A stretch of 64,000 nucleotides of DNA from Ideonella sp. (GCA_015075545.1 JABTUC010000001.1:1054001-1118000); one strand, 5' to 3'; counted from the stretch's first letter, positions 33,131-42,132 are shown. Numbers and translations: made by a program. Notes: generated by a model from the sequence alone, not told the origin.

Positions 33131-35638
33131 TTGAAGATCGTCTGCATCGGCGGCGGCCCCGCCGGCCTGTACTTCGCGCTGCTGATGAAGCAGCTCTCGC
33201 CGCATCACGACATCACCGTGGTCGAACGCAACCGGCCGTACGACACCTTCGGCTGGGGCGTGGTCTTCTCCGATGCCACGATGGACAACATGCGTGCCTG
33301 GGACGCCCCGACGGCCGATGCCATCCAGCAGGCGTTCAACCACTGGGACGACATCGAGCTGCACTTCAAAGGCCGCGTCATCCGCTCGGGCGGGCATGGA
33401 TTCGTCGGCATCGGGCGCAAGAAGCTGCTCAACATCCTGCAAGCGCGCTGCGAGGCGCTGGGCGTGAAGCTGGTATTCGAGACCGACGTCGAGTCCGACC
33501 TCGAGTTCCCCGACGCCGATCTCGTGACCGCAAGCGACGGCATCAATTCGAGGATCCGTGCCCGCTACGCCGAGGTGTTCGCGCCCGATATCGTCACCCG
33601 GCCCAACCGCTACATCTGGCTGGGCACGAACAAGCTCTACGACGCGTTCACCTTCCTATTCGAGAAGACCGAGCACGGCTGGTTTCAGGCCCACATCTAC
33701 AAGTTCGACGACACCACCTCGACCTTCATCGTCGAGTGCCCCGAGCACGTCTGGAAGGCACACGGCCTCGACCATGCCGACCAGGACCAGTCGATCGCCT
33801 TCTGCGAGCGCCTGTTCGCCGCCAACCTGCGCGGCGAGAAGCTGATGACCAACGCACGCCACCTGCGCGGCTCGGCATGGCTGAACTTCCAGCGCGTCAA
33901 GTGCGGCCAGTGGTCGCACTTCAACGGCCGTTCGCACGTGGTGCTGATGGGCGACGCCGTGCACACCGCGCACTTCGCGATCGGCTCGGGCACCAAGCTG
34001 GCGCTGGAGGATGCGATCGAGCTGACCTCGCAGTTCAAGCAGCACGGCGACACGGCCGGGCAGATTCCCGATGTGCTGCAGCGCTACCAGGCGGCGCGCG
34101 CGATCGACGTGGTGCGGCTGCAGAACGCGGCGTGGAACGCGATGGAGTGGTTCGAGGTCTGCGGCGAGCGCTATTGCGACCAGCTCGAGCCCGAGCAGTT
34201 CATGTACTCGATGCTGACGCGCAGCCAGCGCATCAGCCACGAGAACCTGCGCCTGCGCGACAAGGTCTGGCTCGAGGGTTTCGAGCGCTGGTTCGCAAAG
34301 CAGGCGGCGCGCCCCGCCGCCGGGCCGCCCCAAGGCGGGGCAGCCCCCTCGGGGAGCAGCGAGGATCGCGGCACCGCCGCGACCGCAGCGTGGGGGCCAA
34401 GCCCCGCCGCCGGGCCGCCCCAAGGCGGGGCAGCCCCCTCGGGGGGCAGCGAGGATCGCGGCACCGCCGCGACCGCAGCGTGGGGGCCAAGATCCGCCGC
34501 CGTGCCGCCGATGTTCACGCCGTTCACGGTGCGCTCGGTCACGCTGAAGAACCGCGTCGTGGTGTCGCCGATGGCGCAGTACTCGTGCGTCGACGGCATG
34601 CCCGACGAGTTCCACCTCGTGCACCTGGGCTCGCGCGCGCTCGGCGGTGCGGGCATGGTGGTGGCCGAGATGACCTGCCCGTCGCCCGACGCGCGCATCA
34701 CCCTGGGCTGCCCGGGGCTGTGGAACGACGCGCAGGCGCGCGCCTGGCGGCGCATCGTCGAGTTCGTGCATCGCGAATCGGACGCCCGCATCGCGATCCA
34801 GCTCGGCCACTCGGGCGCCAAGGGCTCGACCAACGAGCCGTGGGTCGGCGCCGGCGCCGATCAACCGATGGCCGCCGGCAACTGGCCGGTGATCGCGGCG
34901 TCGGCGGTGCCCTACCTGGACGAAGGCGGCCCGGTGCCCAAGGCGATGGACCGCGCCGACATGGACCGTGTGACGGCCGACTTCGTGCGCGCCGCCCGCT
35001 ACGCCGCCGACGCGGGCTTCGACTGGCTCGAGCTGCACTGCGCGCACGGCTATCTGCTGTCGGGCTTCATCTCGCCGCTGACCAACCGCCGCAGCGACGC
35101 CTACGGCGGCCCGCTGGCCAACCGGCTGCGCTACCCGCTCGAGGTCTTCGCCGCGGTGCGCACCGTGTGGCCGCAGCACTTGCCGATGTCGGTGCGCATT
35201 TCGGCGCACGACTGGGTCGAGGGCGGCATCACGCCGGCCGATGCAGTGGAAATCGCGCGCGCGTTCAAGGCCGCCGGGGCCGATCTGATCGACTGCTCGT
35301 CGGGCCAGGTCAGCGCGCACCAGAAGCCGACCTACGGCCGCATGTACCAGACGCCGTTCGCCGACCGCATCCGCAACGAGGCGGGCATCGCGACGATCGC
35401 GGTCGGCGCGATCTCCGAGGCCGACCACGTCAACAGCATCATCGCCGCCGGCCGAGCCGACCTGTGCGCCGTGGCGCGCCCGCACCTGGCCAACCCGTCG
35501 TGGACGCTGACCGAGGCCGCCAAGATCGGTTTCACCGCGATCGAATGGCCGCGCCAGTACCGCAGCGCCAAGCAGCAGATGGAGAACAACTTTCTGCGCG
35601 AGCGCGCTGCCGCGATGGCGCCGGGAGCCGCGCGGTGA
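33131..35638 (+). CDS. Aromatic acyl-CoA monooxygenase/OYE fusion (salicylyl- or 2-aminobenzoyl-CoA type)
   Basis: An 835-residue fused flavoenzyme. Residues 1-393 are an FAD-dependent hydroxylase (dinucleotide motif [17 protein letters not shown] at 5-21; [14 protein letters not shown] near 274-287). Residues 458-835 are an old-yellow-enzyme domain ([38 protein letters not shown]). This layout matches 2-aminobenzoyl-CoA monooxygenase/reductase and the bifunctional salicylyl-CoA 5-hydroxylases; which substrate is used cannot be decided. The start is a TTG with GGGAG seven bases upstream. The linker (394-457) consists of two 30-residue repeats encoded by a 90-bp tandem DNA repeat. It runs divergently from benzoyl-CoA reductase and leads an operon with MarR and RidA. 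Confidence 0.87.
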   Translation: MKIVCIGGGPAGLYFALLMKQLSPHHDITVVERNRPYDTFGWGVVFSDATMDNMRAWDAPTADAIQQAFNHWDDIELHFKGRVIRSGGHGFVGIGRKKLLNILQARCEALGVKLVFETDVESDLEFPDADLVTASDGINSRIRARYAEVFAPDIVTRPNRYIWLGTNKLYDAFTFLFEKTEHGWFQAHIYKFDDTTSTFIVECPEHVWKAHGLDHADQDQSIAFCERLFAANLRGEKLMTNARHLRGSAWLNFQRVKCGQWSHFNGRSHVVLMGDAVHTAHFAIGSGTKLALEDAIELTSQFKQHGDTAGQIPDVLQRYQAARAIDVVRLQNAAWNAMEWFEVCGERYCDQLEPEQFMYSMLTRSQRISHENLRLRDKVWLEGFERWFAKQAARPAAGPPQGGAAPSGSSEDRGTAATAAWGPSPAAGPPQGGAAPSGGSEDRGTAATAAWGPRSAAVPPMFTPFTVRSVTLKNRVVVSPMAQYSCVDGMPDEFHLVHLGSRALGGAGMVVAEMTCPSPDARITLGCPGLWNDAQARAWRRIVEFVHRESDARIAIQLGHSGAKGSTNEPWVGAGADQPMAAGNWPVIAASAVPYLDEGGPVPKAMDRADMDRVTADFVRAARYAADAGFDWLELHCAHGYLLSGFISPLTNRRSDAYGGPLANRLRYPLEVFAAVRTVWPQHLPMSVRISAHDWVEGGITPADAVEIARAFKAAGADLIDCSSGQVSAHQKPTYGRMYQTPFADRIRNEAGIATIAVGAISEADHVNSIIAAGRADLCAVARPHLANPSWTLTEAAKIGFTAIEWPRQYRSAKQQMENNFLRERAAAMAPGAAR
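34311..34490. repeat. In-frame 90-bp tandem repeat, two copies
   Basis: Copy 1 is 34311-34400 and copy 2 is 34401-34490. They differ at one base (A at 34355, G at 34445), and a degenerate third start (about 18 bases) follows. Each unit contains the GCCCCC-TC-GGGGGGC hairpin core. It resembles, from memory, the GC-rich palindromic repeats scattered between genes in Burkholderiales. Here it is inside a gene, keeps the frame because 90 is divisible by 3, and forms the interdomain linker. Confidence 0.9.
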
Positions 35639-35672
35639 GCGCCTTGTGGGCGGGCTGGGGCGCGGGGCTCGC

Positions 35673-36203
35673 ATGAGCCGCACGATGCGCCGCTTCGCGC
35701 AGACGCACTTGCTCGACGACCGCGCGATCGGCCTCGAGGCGCGCGCCGAGAGCGACGACCATCTGTCGCTGAAGCTGTGGCTGCGCCTGCTGGCGTGCAG
35801 CACGCAGGTCGAGACGGAGGTGCGGCAGCGCCTGCGCGAGCGCTTCGGCATGTCGCTGGCGCGCTTCGACTATCTGGCGCAGTTGCACCGCCACCCCGAG
35901 GGCCTGCGCATGAGCACGCTGTCGCGCTACCTGATGGTCACCGGCGGCAACGTCACCGCGCTGACCGACGAGCTCGAGCGCGAGGGCCTGGTGCAGCGCG
36001 ACAGCGACCCGCAAGACCGTCGATCGTGGCGCCTGCGCATGACCGCGGCCGGCCGCAAGGCGTTCGAGCGCATCGCGCGCGAGCACGAACAGTGGGTGAT
36101 CGAGCTGTTCGCCGGAGTCGACGCCACGCACAAGCAGGCGTTGTACGAGGGCCTCGGCCACCTGCGCGTGCAGATGGCCGCCAGCCAGGAGAGAGCAGCA
36201 TGA
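35673..36203 (+). CDS. MarR family transcriptional regulator
   Basis: A 176-residue winged-helix regulator. The recognition region reads MSTLSRYLMVTGGNVTALTDELEREGLVQR-like (residues about 79-108) and the wing DSDPQDRRSWRLRMTAAGRK at about 110-129, typical of MarR. The dimerising helices lie at both ends. It lies between the CoA-monooxygenase fusion and ridA and overlaps ridA by four bases (ATGA). It likely binds an aromatic acid or CoA ester and represses its own operon at the palindrome over the 33084 -10 element. Several MarR proteins control aromatic-CoA genes, but the ligand here is inference. Confidence 0.9.
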   Translation: MSRTMRRFAQTHLLDDRAIGLEARAESDDHLSLKLWLRLLACSTQVETEVRQRLRERFGMSLARFDYLAQLHRHPEGLRMSTLSRYLMVTGGNVTALTDELEREGLVQRDSDPQDRRSWRLRMTAAGRKAFERIAREHEQWVIELFAGVDATHKQALYEGLGHLRVQMAASQERAA

Positions 36204-36637
36204 GCGAAGGTGCCGCCGTCGACCACGATCGGCCGACGAACGAATCGCAGGTGATCCTTCCGGCCGGCTGGCCGCGACCCAAGGGCTATGCCAACGGGGT
36301 GGCCGCACGCGGCCGCATGGTGTTCATCGCCGGCATGATCGGCTGGGACGCCCACGGCGTGTTCCACAGCGACGACTTCGCGGCGCAGGCGCGCCAGGCG
36401 CTCGAGAACGTGGTCGCCGTGCTGCGAGAGGCCGGCGCCAGCCCGCAGCACCTCGTACGGCTGACCTGGTACGTGACCGACAAGCGCGAATACCTGGCTG
36501 CGGCGCGCGACATCGGCCGCGCCTACCGCGAACTGATCGGCGCCTACAACGCCGCGATGACCGCGGTGGAGGTCAAGGCGCTGCTCGAAGACCGCGCCAA
36601 GGTCGAGATCGAAGCCACCGCGGTCGTGCCCGACTGA
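36200..36637 (+). CDS. RidA/YjgF family protein
   Basis: A 145-residue RidA-superfamily protein. RidA enzymes hydrolyse enamines/imines to ketones with release of ammonia. Visible features are GYANGVAARGRMVFIAGMIGWD (residues 29-50), RQALENVVAVLREAGASPQHLVRLTWYVTD and the terminal KVEIEATAVVPD. The classical catalytic Arg of RidA proper (in a CVEVA/R105 context) is not obvious, so it may belong to an Rid subfamily. Its ATG overlaps the MarR stop. A deaminating enzyme beside a putative 2-aminobenzoyl-CoA monooxygenase would suit removal of the amino group after ring reduction. Confidence 0.88.
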   Translation: MSEGAAVDHDRPTNESQVILPAGWPRPKGYANGVAARGRMVFIAGMIGWDAHGVFHSDDFAAQARQALENVVAVLREAGASPQHLVRLTWYVTDKREYLAAARDIGRAYRELIGAYNAAMTAVEVKALLEDRAKVEIEATAVVPD

Positions 36638-36830
36638 ACCGATCCGCCGCGCGTGCGGCGGCATACGCGCCATCGCCCACGCACGGACGGCGCGCGGGCG
36701 TCGATTCCGTTGGTGGCGGCCGCAGTTCATCCGCCCTGGAGCGCGGTTCGTCGCAAGGCACTCGCAGCGCAGGCATCGCCTGCCTACAGTGCGGCGCATG
36801 CCATCCGGACGCCGACCGAAAGGACCCGCC

Positions 36831-37016
36831 ATGATCGAGCGCATCGCCAGCCGTGCCGTCGCCCTCGGTCTGTCGGGCCTGATCACTGCCGGCACCCTCG
36901 CGGCGCTGGCGAGCACCGCCGACGTTCACCACGCGAAGGCGTGCTTGGCGCAAATGCAAAGCACCGATACCGCGCAGCACGCGGTCGTCAGTACGCAACG
37001 TCGTCACGACAGTTGA
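36831..37016 (+). CDS. Small protein with hydrophobic N-terminus
   Basis: A 61-residue protein with AAAGGA seven bases before the ATG. Residues 5-28 form a hydrophobic stretch (VALGLSGLITAGTLAALAST), either an anchor or a signal peptide. The remaining 33 residues are polar, with one Cys. Its stop touches a 14-bp terminator stem, so it appears to be a self-contained monocistronic gene. No known family is recognised. Confidence 0.6.
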   Translation: MIERIASRAVALGLSGLITAGTLAALASTADVHHAKACLAQMQSTDTAQHAVVSTQRRHDS

Positions 37017-37049
37017 ATCCGACTCCTGCGCCGGCAGGAGTCGGATTTC
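37016..37049 (+). terminator. Strong terminator after small protein gene
   Basis: A perfect 14-pair stem (AATCCGACTCCTGC / GCAGGAGTCGGATT) with loop GCCG begins at the last base of the stop codon and is followed by only a short T tract. It lies between convergent genes and may work in both directions. Confidence 0.85.
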
Positions 37050-37063
37050 CAGCCCGACGCGCG

Positions 37064-37525
37064 TCAGCCGCCGGCGGCCTCCACCGCACGGTCGAACGGT
37101 TGTCCGATCTTGAACGTGCCGCTGACGCGCAACACCGGCGCATCGTCCACGCGCGCCACCCCCTGTGCGAACACGAGCGTGCGCGTCTCGCGCAGCACCT
37201 CGGCCTCGCCTTGCACCCAGGCGCCCAGCGGCGCCGGCGCCAGGTAGTCGAGTTGCAGGCCGACGGTGATCATGAACCGCATTCCCAACTCGCTCTGGCG
37301 GTGGATGCACACCGGCAGCAGCATGTCGCCGAAGGTGGCGAGCATGCCGCCGTGGCAGATGTTCAGCGGGTTGGTGTGGCGCTGCTGGACGCGAAACCCC
37401 ACCTGAGTGCGGCCGTCGACCACGCGCACGTACAACGGGCCGTTGCCGGCCATGAAGTCGCCGCCGATCGGCAGCCGCGCAAAACCCTGCGGCGGATCGT
37501 CGGGCGCTGGCGAAGCGCCACCCAT
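37064..37525 (-). CDS. Hotdog-fold (PaaI-type) thioesterase
   Basis: A 153-residue acyl-CoA thioesterase of the PaaI/4HBT family. The core motif NPLNICHGGMLATFGDMLL (residues 52-70) includes the HGG-x4-D pattern with the catalytic Asp, and ITVGLQLDYLAPAPLG follows. Such enzymes hydrolyse aromatic or medium-chain acyl-CoA and often rescue CoA in aromatic degradation. Its ATG overlaps the stop of the upstream transglutaminase-like gene by one base, so the two are coupled. The substrate is unknown. Confidence 0.88.
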   Translation of the reverse strand: MGGASPAPDDPPQGFARLPIGGDFMAGNGPLYVRVVDGRTQVGFRVQQRHTNPLNICHGGMLATFGDMLLPVCIHRQSELGMRFMITVGLQLDYLAPAPLGAWVQGEAEVLRETRTLVFAQGVARVDDAPVLRVSGTFKIGQPFDRAVEAAGG

Positions 37526-38202
37526 CAGCGGTTCTCGCGCTCGGCCTCGGCCGTGAAGTCGGCATCCATCAGGTCGCGACCTTCCTGAATCCACGCAGGG
37601 TAGAGCGTCGTGATGTCGGCCGCGATGCGCTCGAGCGGCATGTCGTCGAACACGCCACGGTAGCTGACGTACTCCATGTGCAGGTTGCCGTCGCGGTCGA
37701 ACGGGTGATAGATCGAATCGTCGCGGCCGTTGAACGCCAGCGGCAGCAGCCCGAAGCGCTCGACCAGCCCGCGATTGAACGCCGGCGTCGCCTTGCGCCA
37801 GGCGCCGTCGAGCCAGATGTCGACGTAGCCGTGCCAGATGAATAGATCGGTCTGCATCGTGCGGCGCAGGCGCTCGGTGCTCAGATGGTTGCGCACGTCG
37901 GCATAGCCGAGCCGAGCCGGGATACCGACCGCACGGCACGCGGCGGCCAGCAATGCCGCTTTCGGCACGCACCAGCCGCGACCGCGCGCGAGCACGCTGC
38001 TGGCACGCATGCCTTCGACCGACAGGTCGATGCGGTACGGGTCGTAGCGGAAGTCGTCGCGCACGGCGTCGTGCAACGCCACCGCGCGCTCGCGGTCGTC
38101 GCGGCCGTTGGCGTGTTCGCGCGCAAACGCCACCACGCTCGGATGCGCGCTGTCGATCAGCGCGGTGCTGGCCAGCGATGCAGCGGTCGGGGAATCGGAC
38201 AT
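37525..38202 (-). CDS. Transglutaminase-like cysteine peptidase family protein
   Basis: A 225-residue protein of the transglutaminase-like superfamily. The catalytic cysteine is in the ARGRGWCVPKAALLAAACRA stretch (near residue 78), the His in WHGYVDIWLDGAW (near 126) and an Asp further on, giving the usual Cys-His-Asp triad. It has no signal peptide and is cytoplasmic. Family members may be peptidases, deamidases or amide hydrolases. GGAGGTACCG precedes ATG 38202. It is translationally coupled to a thioesterase, an unusual partner. Confidence 0.82.
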   Translation of the reverse strand: MSDSPTAASLASTALIDSAHPSVVAFAREHANGRDDRERAVALHDAVRDDFRYDPYRIDLSVEGMRASSVLARGRGWCVPKAALLAAACRAVGIPARLGYADVRNHLSTERLRRTMQTDLFIWHGYVDIWLDGAWRKATPAFNRGLVERFGLLPLAFNGRDDSIYHPFDRDGNLHMEYVSYRGVFDDMPLERIAADITTLYPAWIQEGRDLMDADFTAEAERENR

Positions 38203-38330
38203 CGGTACCTCCACTTCCAGTGCCCCAGGCCACGGCACCGCCCGCCGCCGCCAAGGGTCTGATCGGTCCGGCAAGCCGGATCCGCACGAGAGTGTGAGGC
38301 TACACCGTGTCGGACGCTGTCAACTCGGCG

Positions 38331-39998
38331 TCACGAAAGCCGGCCCCGGCGCCATGGCGCCACGAAGCACGCCAGCGCCAGCAGGCAGCCCAGCCAGCCC
38401 AGCGCGATCTCCAGCGACGCCACGATGCGAGTCGCCAAAGGCCACCAGCCAGCAGCCTCGTTCGACACGACCCACCAGCGCCGCTGTTGCAGATCGACGA
38501 ACGGCAGGGCATGCTCGAGCGAAAAGGCCAACGGGTTGTAGGCCGACGTCATGGCGGGTGACGCGCGTGCTGCGTCGGCGCCCAGCGGCAGCAGCGCGGC
38601 GCGGTCGGCGGCCACGCCGAAGAAGCCCGCGCAGGCCAGCCACAGCGCCACCATGGCCCACAACACCCGCCAGGGGCGATGGCCGTAACCCGCGGCGAAG
38701 CCGAAGGCGCGATGCGCCAGCCGTGGCAACCAGCGCCAGCGCGGGCTCAGATGTGCGCCGATGCGGCCGGCGCGGCGCAATTGGTCTTCGCTGGCCACCG
38801 CCACGTCGCGCGCCTGTCCGGCCAGCCCCATGCGCTGGAACGCGGCGATCGACTGCTGCCACGGCTGCGGCCGGAAGTCGCGCCCGACATGCGCCGGCGA
38901 TTGGCGTTCGAGCCACTCGATGCGAAAGCCCGACGACTGCGGTGCCGCCGCCGCAAGCTGGCGGTACGCGAAGCCGTCGAGCACCAGCGCGTCGCCCCAG
39001 GTGGCGTCGTCGTCGTGCAGCGCACCGACACGCGTGTCGGCCAGCGTCGCCTTCGACAGCGGCTGCCGCAGCCGCGCCAGCACCAGCGTGCCGCCGATGC
39101 GCGCGCGGTCGAGCGCGAAGGCCACCGCGCCGCGCCAGCCCATGTCGCCGAAGGCATCGAACGCCGCCTGCGAGCAATCGAGATCGCCTTCGATCTGCGC
39201 GCGCTTCAAGCGCACGCCGCCGGCGGCAGAGAAGCCGCGGTCGAGCGCCACGCTGCCGGCCACGCGGGCGAGGTCGAGGTTGAGCGCATCGCTGCGCTGG
39301 CCGTCGCCGTTGACGTGGCCGCTCAGCCGCGCCGCGCTCGCGCGCACGTCGCCGACGACGCGCACGCCCACCAGACGCACATCGCCGTCGGACTCGAAGC
39401 CATCGGTCAGCAGCGCGTCGCCGGCCACGCGGGCACCGTCGGCCACCAGCCGCCGTGGCACCTGCATGTCGGCGCGATCGCCGCCGCTCAGGCGCGCACG
39501 GCCGAGGTTGAGATCGCCGCCCACGGTGGCACGCGCCAGCCGTACGTCGAGCCGCACGGTACAGCCGGCGTTGAGCGCGAGGTCGCCGGCCACCGTGCAG
39601 TCCTCGGCGCGCAACGCGGGCAGCAGACAGCCCGGAAAGCTCAGGCTGCCGCCGATGCGCGCACCGTCGAAGCGTGGTGCGGCATCGAACACGCAGCGGA
39701 AGAACCACAGGCCCTCGGGGACCGACGCATCGCGCAGGTCGACCGCGCCTTCGATCCAGGCACCGACGATCTGCAGCCGGCGTACCACTCCGCCATGGCG
39801 CGCGAGATGGGCCACCAGCGCGCCGCGAACGCTCACCGACGGCAGCGGCGTCAGCGGCCGGCGCAGGCCGATGCGGGCGATCTCGTCTTCCGCGAACGCC
39901 GACAGCAACATCTGCTCGGCCGGCCTGAGCGGCAGGAAGGCCGACAAGTCGAGGCGGTCGCCCGCTGGAGCCGGGAGGTCGGTAGACGGTGTGGACAT
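38331..39998 (-). CDS. Membrane protein with beta-helix-like repeats
   Basis: A 555-residue protein that I cannot name. Residues about 80-350 consist of short imperfect repeats of the form VxGDVxLxxAxVxGxLxL (for example GARIGGSLSFPGCLL, RATVGGDLNLGRARLSG, GARVAGDALLTDGF, RVVGDVRASAARLSGHV). Their roughly 20-residue rhythm is reminiscent of pentapeptide-repeat or bactofilin right-handed beta-helices. The C-terminal 120 residues have three hydrophobic helices (WRVLWAMVALWLACAGFFG; RIVASLEIALGWLGCLLAL). The repeat part is probably cytoplasmic because no signal peptide precedes it. It stands alone. A scaffold or sensor role is conceivable but not shown. Confidence 0.6.
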   Translation of the reverse strand: MSTPSTDLPAPAGDRLDLSAFLPLRPAEQMLLSAFAEDEIARIGLRRPLTPLPSVSVRGALVAHLARHGGVVRRLQIVGAWIEGAVDLRDASVPEGLWFFRCVFDAAPRFDGARIGGSLSFPGCLLPALRAEDCTVAGDLALNAGCTVRLDVRLARATVGGDLNLGRARLSGGDRADMQVPRRLVADGARVAGDALLTDGFESDGDVRLVGVRVVGDVRASAARLSGHVNGDGQRSDALNLDLARVAGSVALDRGFSAAGGVRLKRAQIEGDLDCSQAAFDAFGDMGWRGAVAFALDRARIGGTLVLARLRQPLSKATLADTRVGALHDDDATWGDALVLDGFAYRQLAAAAPQSSGFRIEWLERQSPAHVGRDFRPQPWQQSIAAFQRMGLAGQARDVAVASEDQLRRAGRIGAHLSPRWRWLPRLAHRAFGFAAGYGHRPWRVLWAMVALWLACAGFFGVAADRAALLPLGADAARASPAMTSAYNPLAFSLEHALPFVDLQQRRWWVVSNEAAGWWPLATRIVASLEIALGWLGCLLALACFVAPWRRGRLS

Positions 39999-40528
39999 GC
40001 GCGCGACACGCGCGTGGAGGTGCCGTCAGGGTGACCGCAGCGGCACTGCGCGACCATCCCCGGAGCACGTGACCGATGTCGCAAACCCGGGCGGCGAGGC
40101 CGCTCGCCCCCGTGTTCGCGGGACGCCGATCGGTTACGCCGCGGCGCGGTTACACCTGGCCACCACGCGTCGTCCGCGCGCACGGCCATGCACGACCTGG
40201 CATCGCGCCGGCATCGTCGCCAAACCCGCGGCCCGATGGACCGGATTCAGGCATGCGCCCGTGTGTCCACCGAACTGCGCGGCAGCCACCGCCAACGGCG
40301 CCCCGGCACCGCCTGACGAGCCGACGCCTGGCCGGCCGACGGGCGACTCGCCGGCCTGGCTGTTCGGGCGACGCTTCTAGGGTGATGCCCCGACCAGAGG
40401 GCAGAATTTTTCGCGATATAGTGCGCGCCTTCGCGACGGAAGCCGTCGCGCGCGGCCCACGAGGCGGCGAACTCCCCGACCACACAGCGACTGCGTCACC
40501 CGCCGCGCAGCCGACTGGAGGGCTGCGA
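39999..40528. other. 530-base intergenic region upstream of tonB
   Basis: No convincing gene is found: the open frames are arginine/proline-rich and lack ribosome sites, and the tonB frame extended upstream to 40076 reads as non-protein-like sequence. The only signal is a short AT-rich patch (GAATTTTTCGCGATATAGTG) with a TATAGT -10 element at 40417-40422, which would give a leader of about 100 bases before tonB. No -35 match and no Fur box are seen. Confidence 0.5.
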
Positions 40529-41218
40529 TTGAATTACGCCGAGCAACAACGCAATCCGACCAAGCACATGGTCGGGATCGGCGTCGTCGTGTTGTTGCAC
40601 ATCCTGCTCGGCTGGGCATTGATCAACGGCCTGGCGCGCCGCGTGGTCGAGGTGGTGCGCGGACCCATCGAGACCAAGATCATCGAGGAGGTCAAGCCGC
40701 CACCACCGCCTCCGCCCGAGAACCTGCCGCCCCCGCCGAAGTTGCCGCCCCCGCCGCCGGCGTACATGCCGCCGCCGGAGATCAAGATCGAAACGCCGCC
40801 ACCTCCGGCGCCGACGATCACCGTGCAGACGACGCCACCGCCGCCCGCACCGCCGGTGACCATTGCCCCGCCACCGGCACCCGAAGCGCCGCCTGCCCCG
40901 CCCGCACCGCCTGCTCCTCCGGTGCGCGTGGCGCCGCACGTCAACTTCAACACCGATTGCGTCAGGCCGGCCTATCCGCCGGCGGCGGCGCGCGCCGAGG
41001 CCACTGGCGTCGTGCGCGTGAAGGTCACGGTCGGCACCGACGGCCGCGTGACGTCCACCGAGATCGTCAAGAGTTCGGGGCCCACGCGCGAGCACAAGCT
41101 GCTCGACCGCGCCACCGAAGCGGCGATCCGAGACACCTGCAAGTTCAAGCCCGGAACCGTGGACGGCAAGCCGCAGACGCTGACCACGTTCGTCGACTAC
41201 GCCTGGAAGCTCGAGTGA
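40529..41218 (+). CDS. tonB: TonB energy transducer
   Basis: A 229-residue TonB protein starting at a TTG preceded by GGAGGG. It has one N-terminal membrane anchor (MVGIGVVVLLHILLGWALIN, residues about 14-33) with the family His, a long periplasmic proline-rich spacer (about 55-140, mostly PPPP/PAP units), and a C-terminal TonB domain (PAYPPAAARAEATGVVRVKV; DTCKFKPG). It couples the proton motive force to outer-membrane receptors. It leads an operon with exbB, two exbD genes and a TPR gene. No TonB-dependent receptor is in the window, so it probably serves receptors encoded elsewhere. Confidence 0.93.
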   Translation: MNYAEQQRNPTKHMVGIGVVVLLHILLGWALINGLARRVVEVVRGPIETKIIEEVKPPPPPPPENLPPPPKLPPPPPAYMPPPEIKIETPPPPAPTITVQTTPPPPAPPVTIAPPPAPEAPPAPPAPPAPPVRVAPHVNFNTDCVRPAYPPAAARAEATGVVRVKVTVGTDGRVTSTEIVKSSGPTREHKLLDRATEAAIRDTCKFKPGTVDGKPQTLTTFVDYAWKLE

Positions 41219-41280
41219 CCCCGATCGGCCACAACCGCGTGTCCGAGCGGACACTCATGCGCAACATCTTGGAGGAACCC

Positions 41281-42132
41281 ATGTTATCGAAGAACAAGGT
41301 GCGCGCGTCGCTGGCAGCTCTCGCGCTGCTGGCGGCGACCCTGCTGCCGCATGAGGCCGCCTGGGCGCAGGCGGCGTCGGCACCCGAAGCGGCTGCGCCC
41401 GCAGCGGCAGCCGCGCCGCCCGCGCCACCGGCTCCGCCCCTGCCGATCGTCGAGCCGCAGGTGACCAAGGAGACGATCGAGAACCCCTATGGCCTCGAAG
41501 CGATGTGGAAGCAGGGCGACTGGGTGTCGCGCGGCACGCTCATCATCCTGATCATCATGAGCATGGGCAGTTGGTACATCATCTTCACCAAGGTGTTCGA
41601 GCAGCGCAAGTTGTTCAAGAGCGCGCAGGCCGTCGGGCAGAGCTTCTGGCAGTCCGGCTCGGTGAAGAAGGGCGTCGAGGGTCTCGACGAAGGCAGCGCC
41701 TTCCGCTTCATGGCCGAAGAAGGCATCAAGGCCGACGAGCACCACGAGGGTAGTCTGGTCGAGACGATCGACCGCCACACCTGGATCGGCATGAGCGTGC
41801 AGCGCGCGGTCGAGAACATCCAGAGCCGCTTGCAGGACGGCCTGGCGTTCCTGGCGACCGTGGGCTCGACCGCACCGTTCGTCGGCCTGTTCGGCACCGT
41901 CTGGGGCATCTACCACGCGCTGACGGCGATCGGCATCGCCGGCCAGGCGTCGATCGACAAGGTGGCCGGCCCGGTGGGCGAGGCGCTGATCATGACCGCC
42001 TTCGGCCTGGCGGTCGCGGTGCCGGCGGTGATGGGCTACAACTGGCTGATCCGCCGCAACAAGCTGGTGATGGAGCGCGTGCGCGCGTTCGCCGGCGACC
42101 TGCACAACGTGCTGCTGGTCGGCAAGCGCTGA
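41281..42132 (+). CDS. exbB: ExbB/MotA/TolQ proton-channel protein
   Basis: A 283-residue inner-membrane protein that, with ExbD, forms the proton-driven motor for TonB. An N-terminal signal-like segment and an Ala/Pro-rich periplasmic extension (about residues 30-60) precede the channel domain. TM1 is LIILIIMSMGSWYIIFTKVF near 80, with the conserved GLFGTVWGIYHAL near 205 and TAFGLAVAVPAVMGYNWL near 240. Extended ExbB proteins with a cleaved leader are common in Burkholderiales and Xanthomonads. GGAGGAACCC fixes ATG 41281; an upstream ATG at 41257 is an alternative. Confidence 0.92.
   Translation: MLSKNKVRASLAALALLAATLLPHEAAWAQAASAPEAAAPAAAAAPPAPPAPPLPIVEPQVTKETIENPYGLEAMWKQGDWVSRGTLIILIIMSMGSWYIIFTKVFEQRKLFKSAQAVGQSFWQSGSVKKGVEGLDEGSAFRFMAEEGIKADEHHEGSLVETIDRHTWIGMSVQRAVENIQSRLQDGLAFLATVGSTAPFVGLFGTVWGIYHALTAIGIAGQASIDKVAGPVGEALIMTAFGLAVAVPAVMGYNWLIRRNKLVMERVRAFAGDLHNVLLVGKR

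Noticed and set aside
40076-40528. N-terminal extension of TonB
   Set aside because: The upstream codons are Arg/Pro-rich and unlike TonB. A TTG with GGAGGG directly before the membrane anchor explains the start.
40690-40940. Possible DNA repeat or CRISPR-like array from CCGCCG units
   Set aside because: It is the coding sequence of the TonB proline-rich spacer. There are no constant repeats with unique spacers, and no cas genes.
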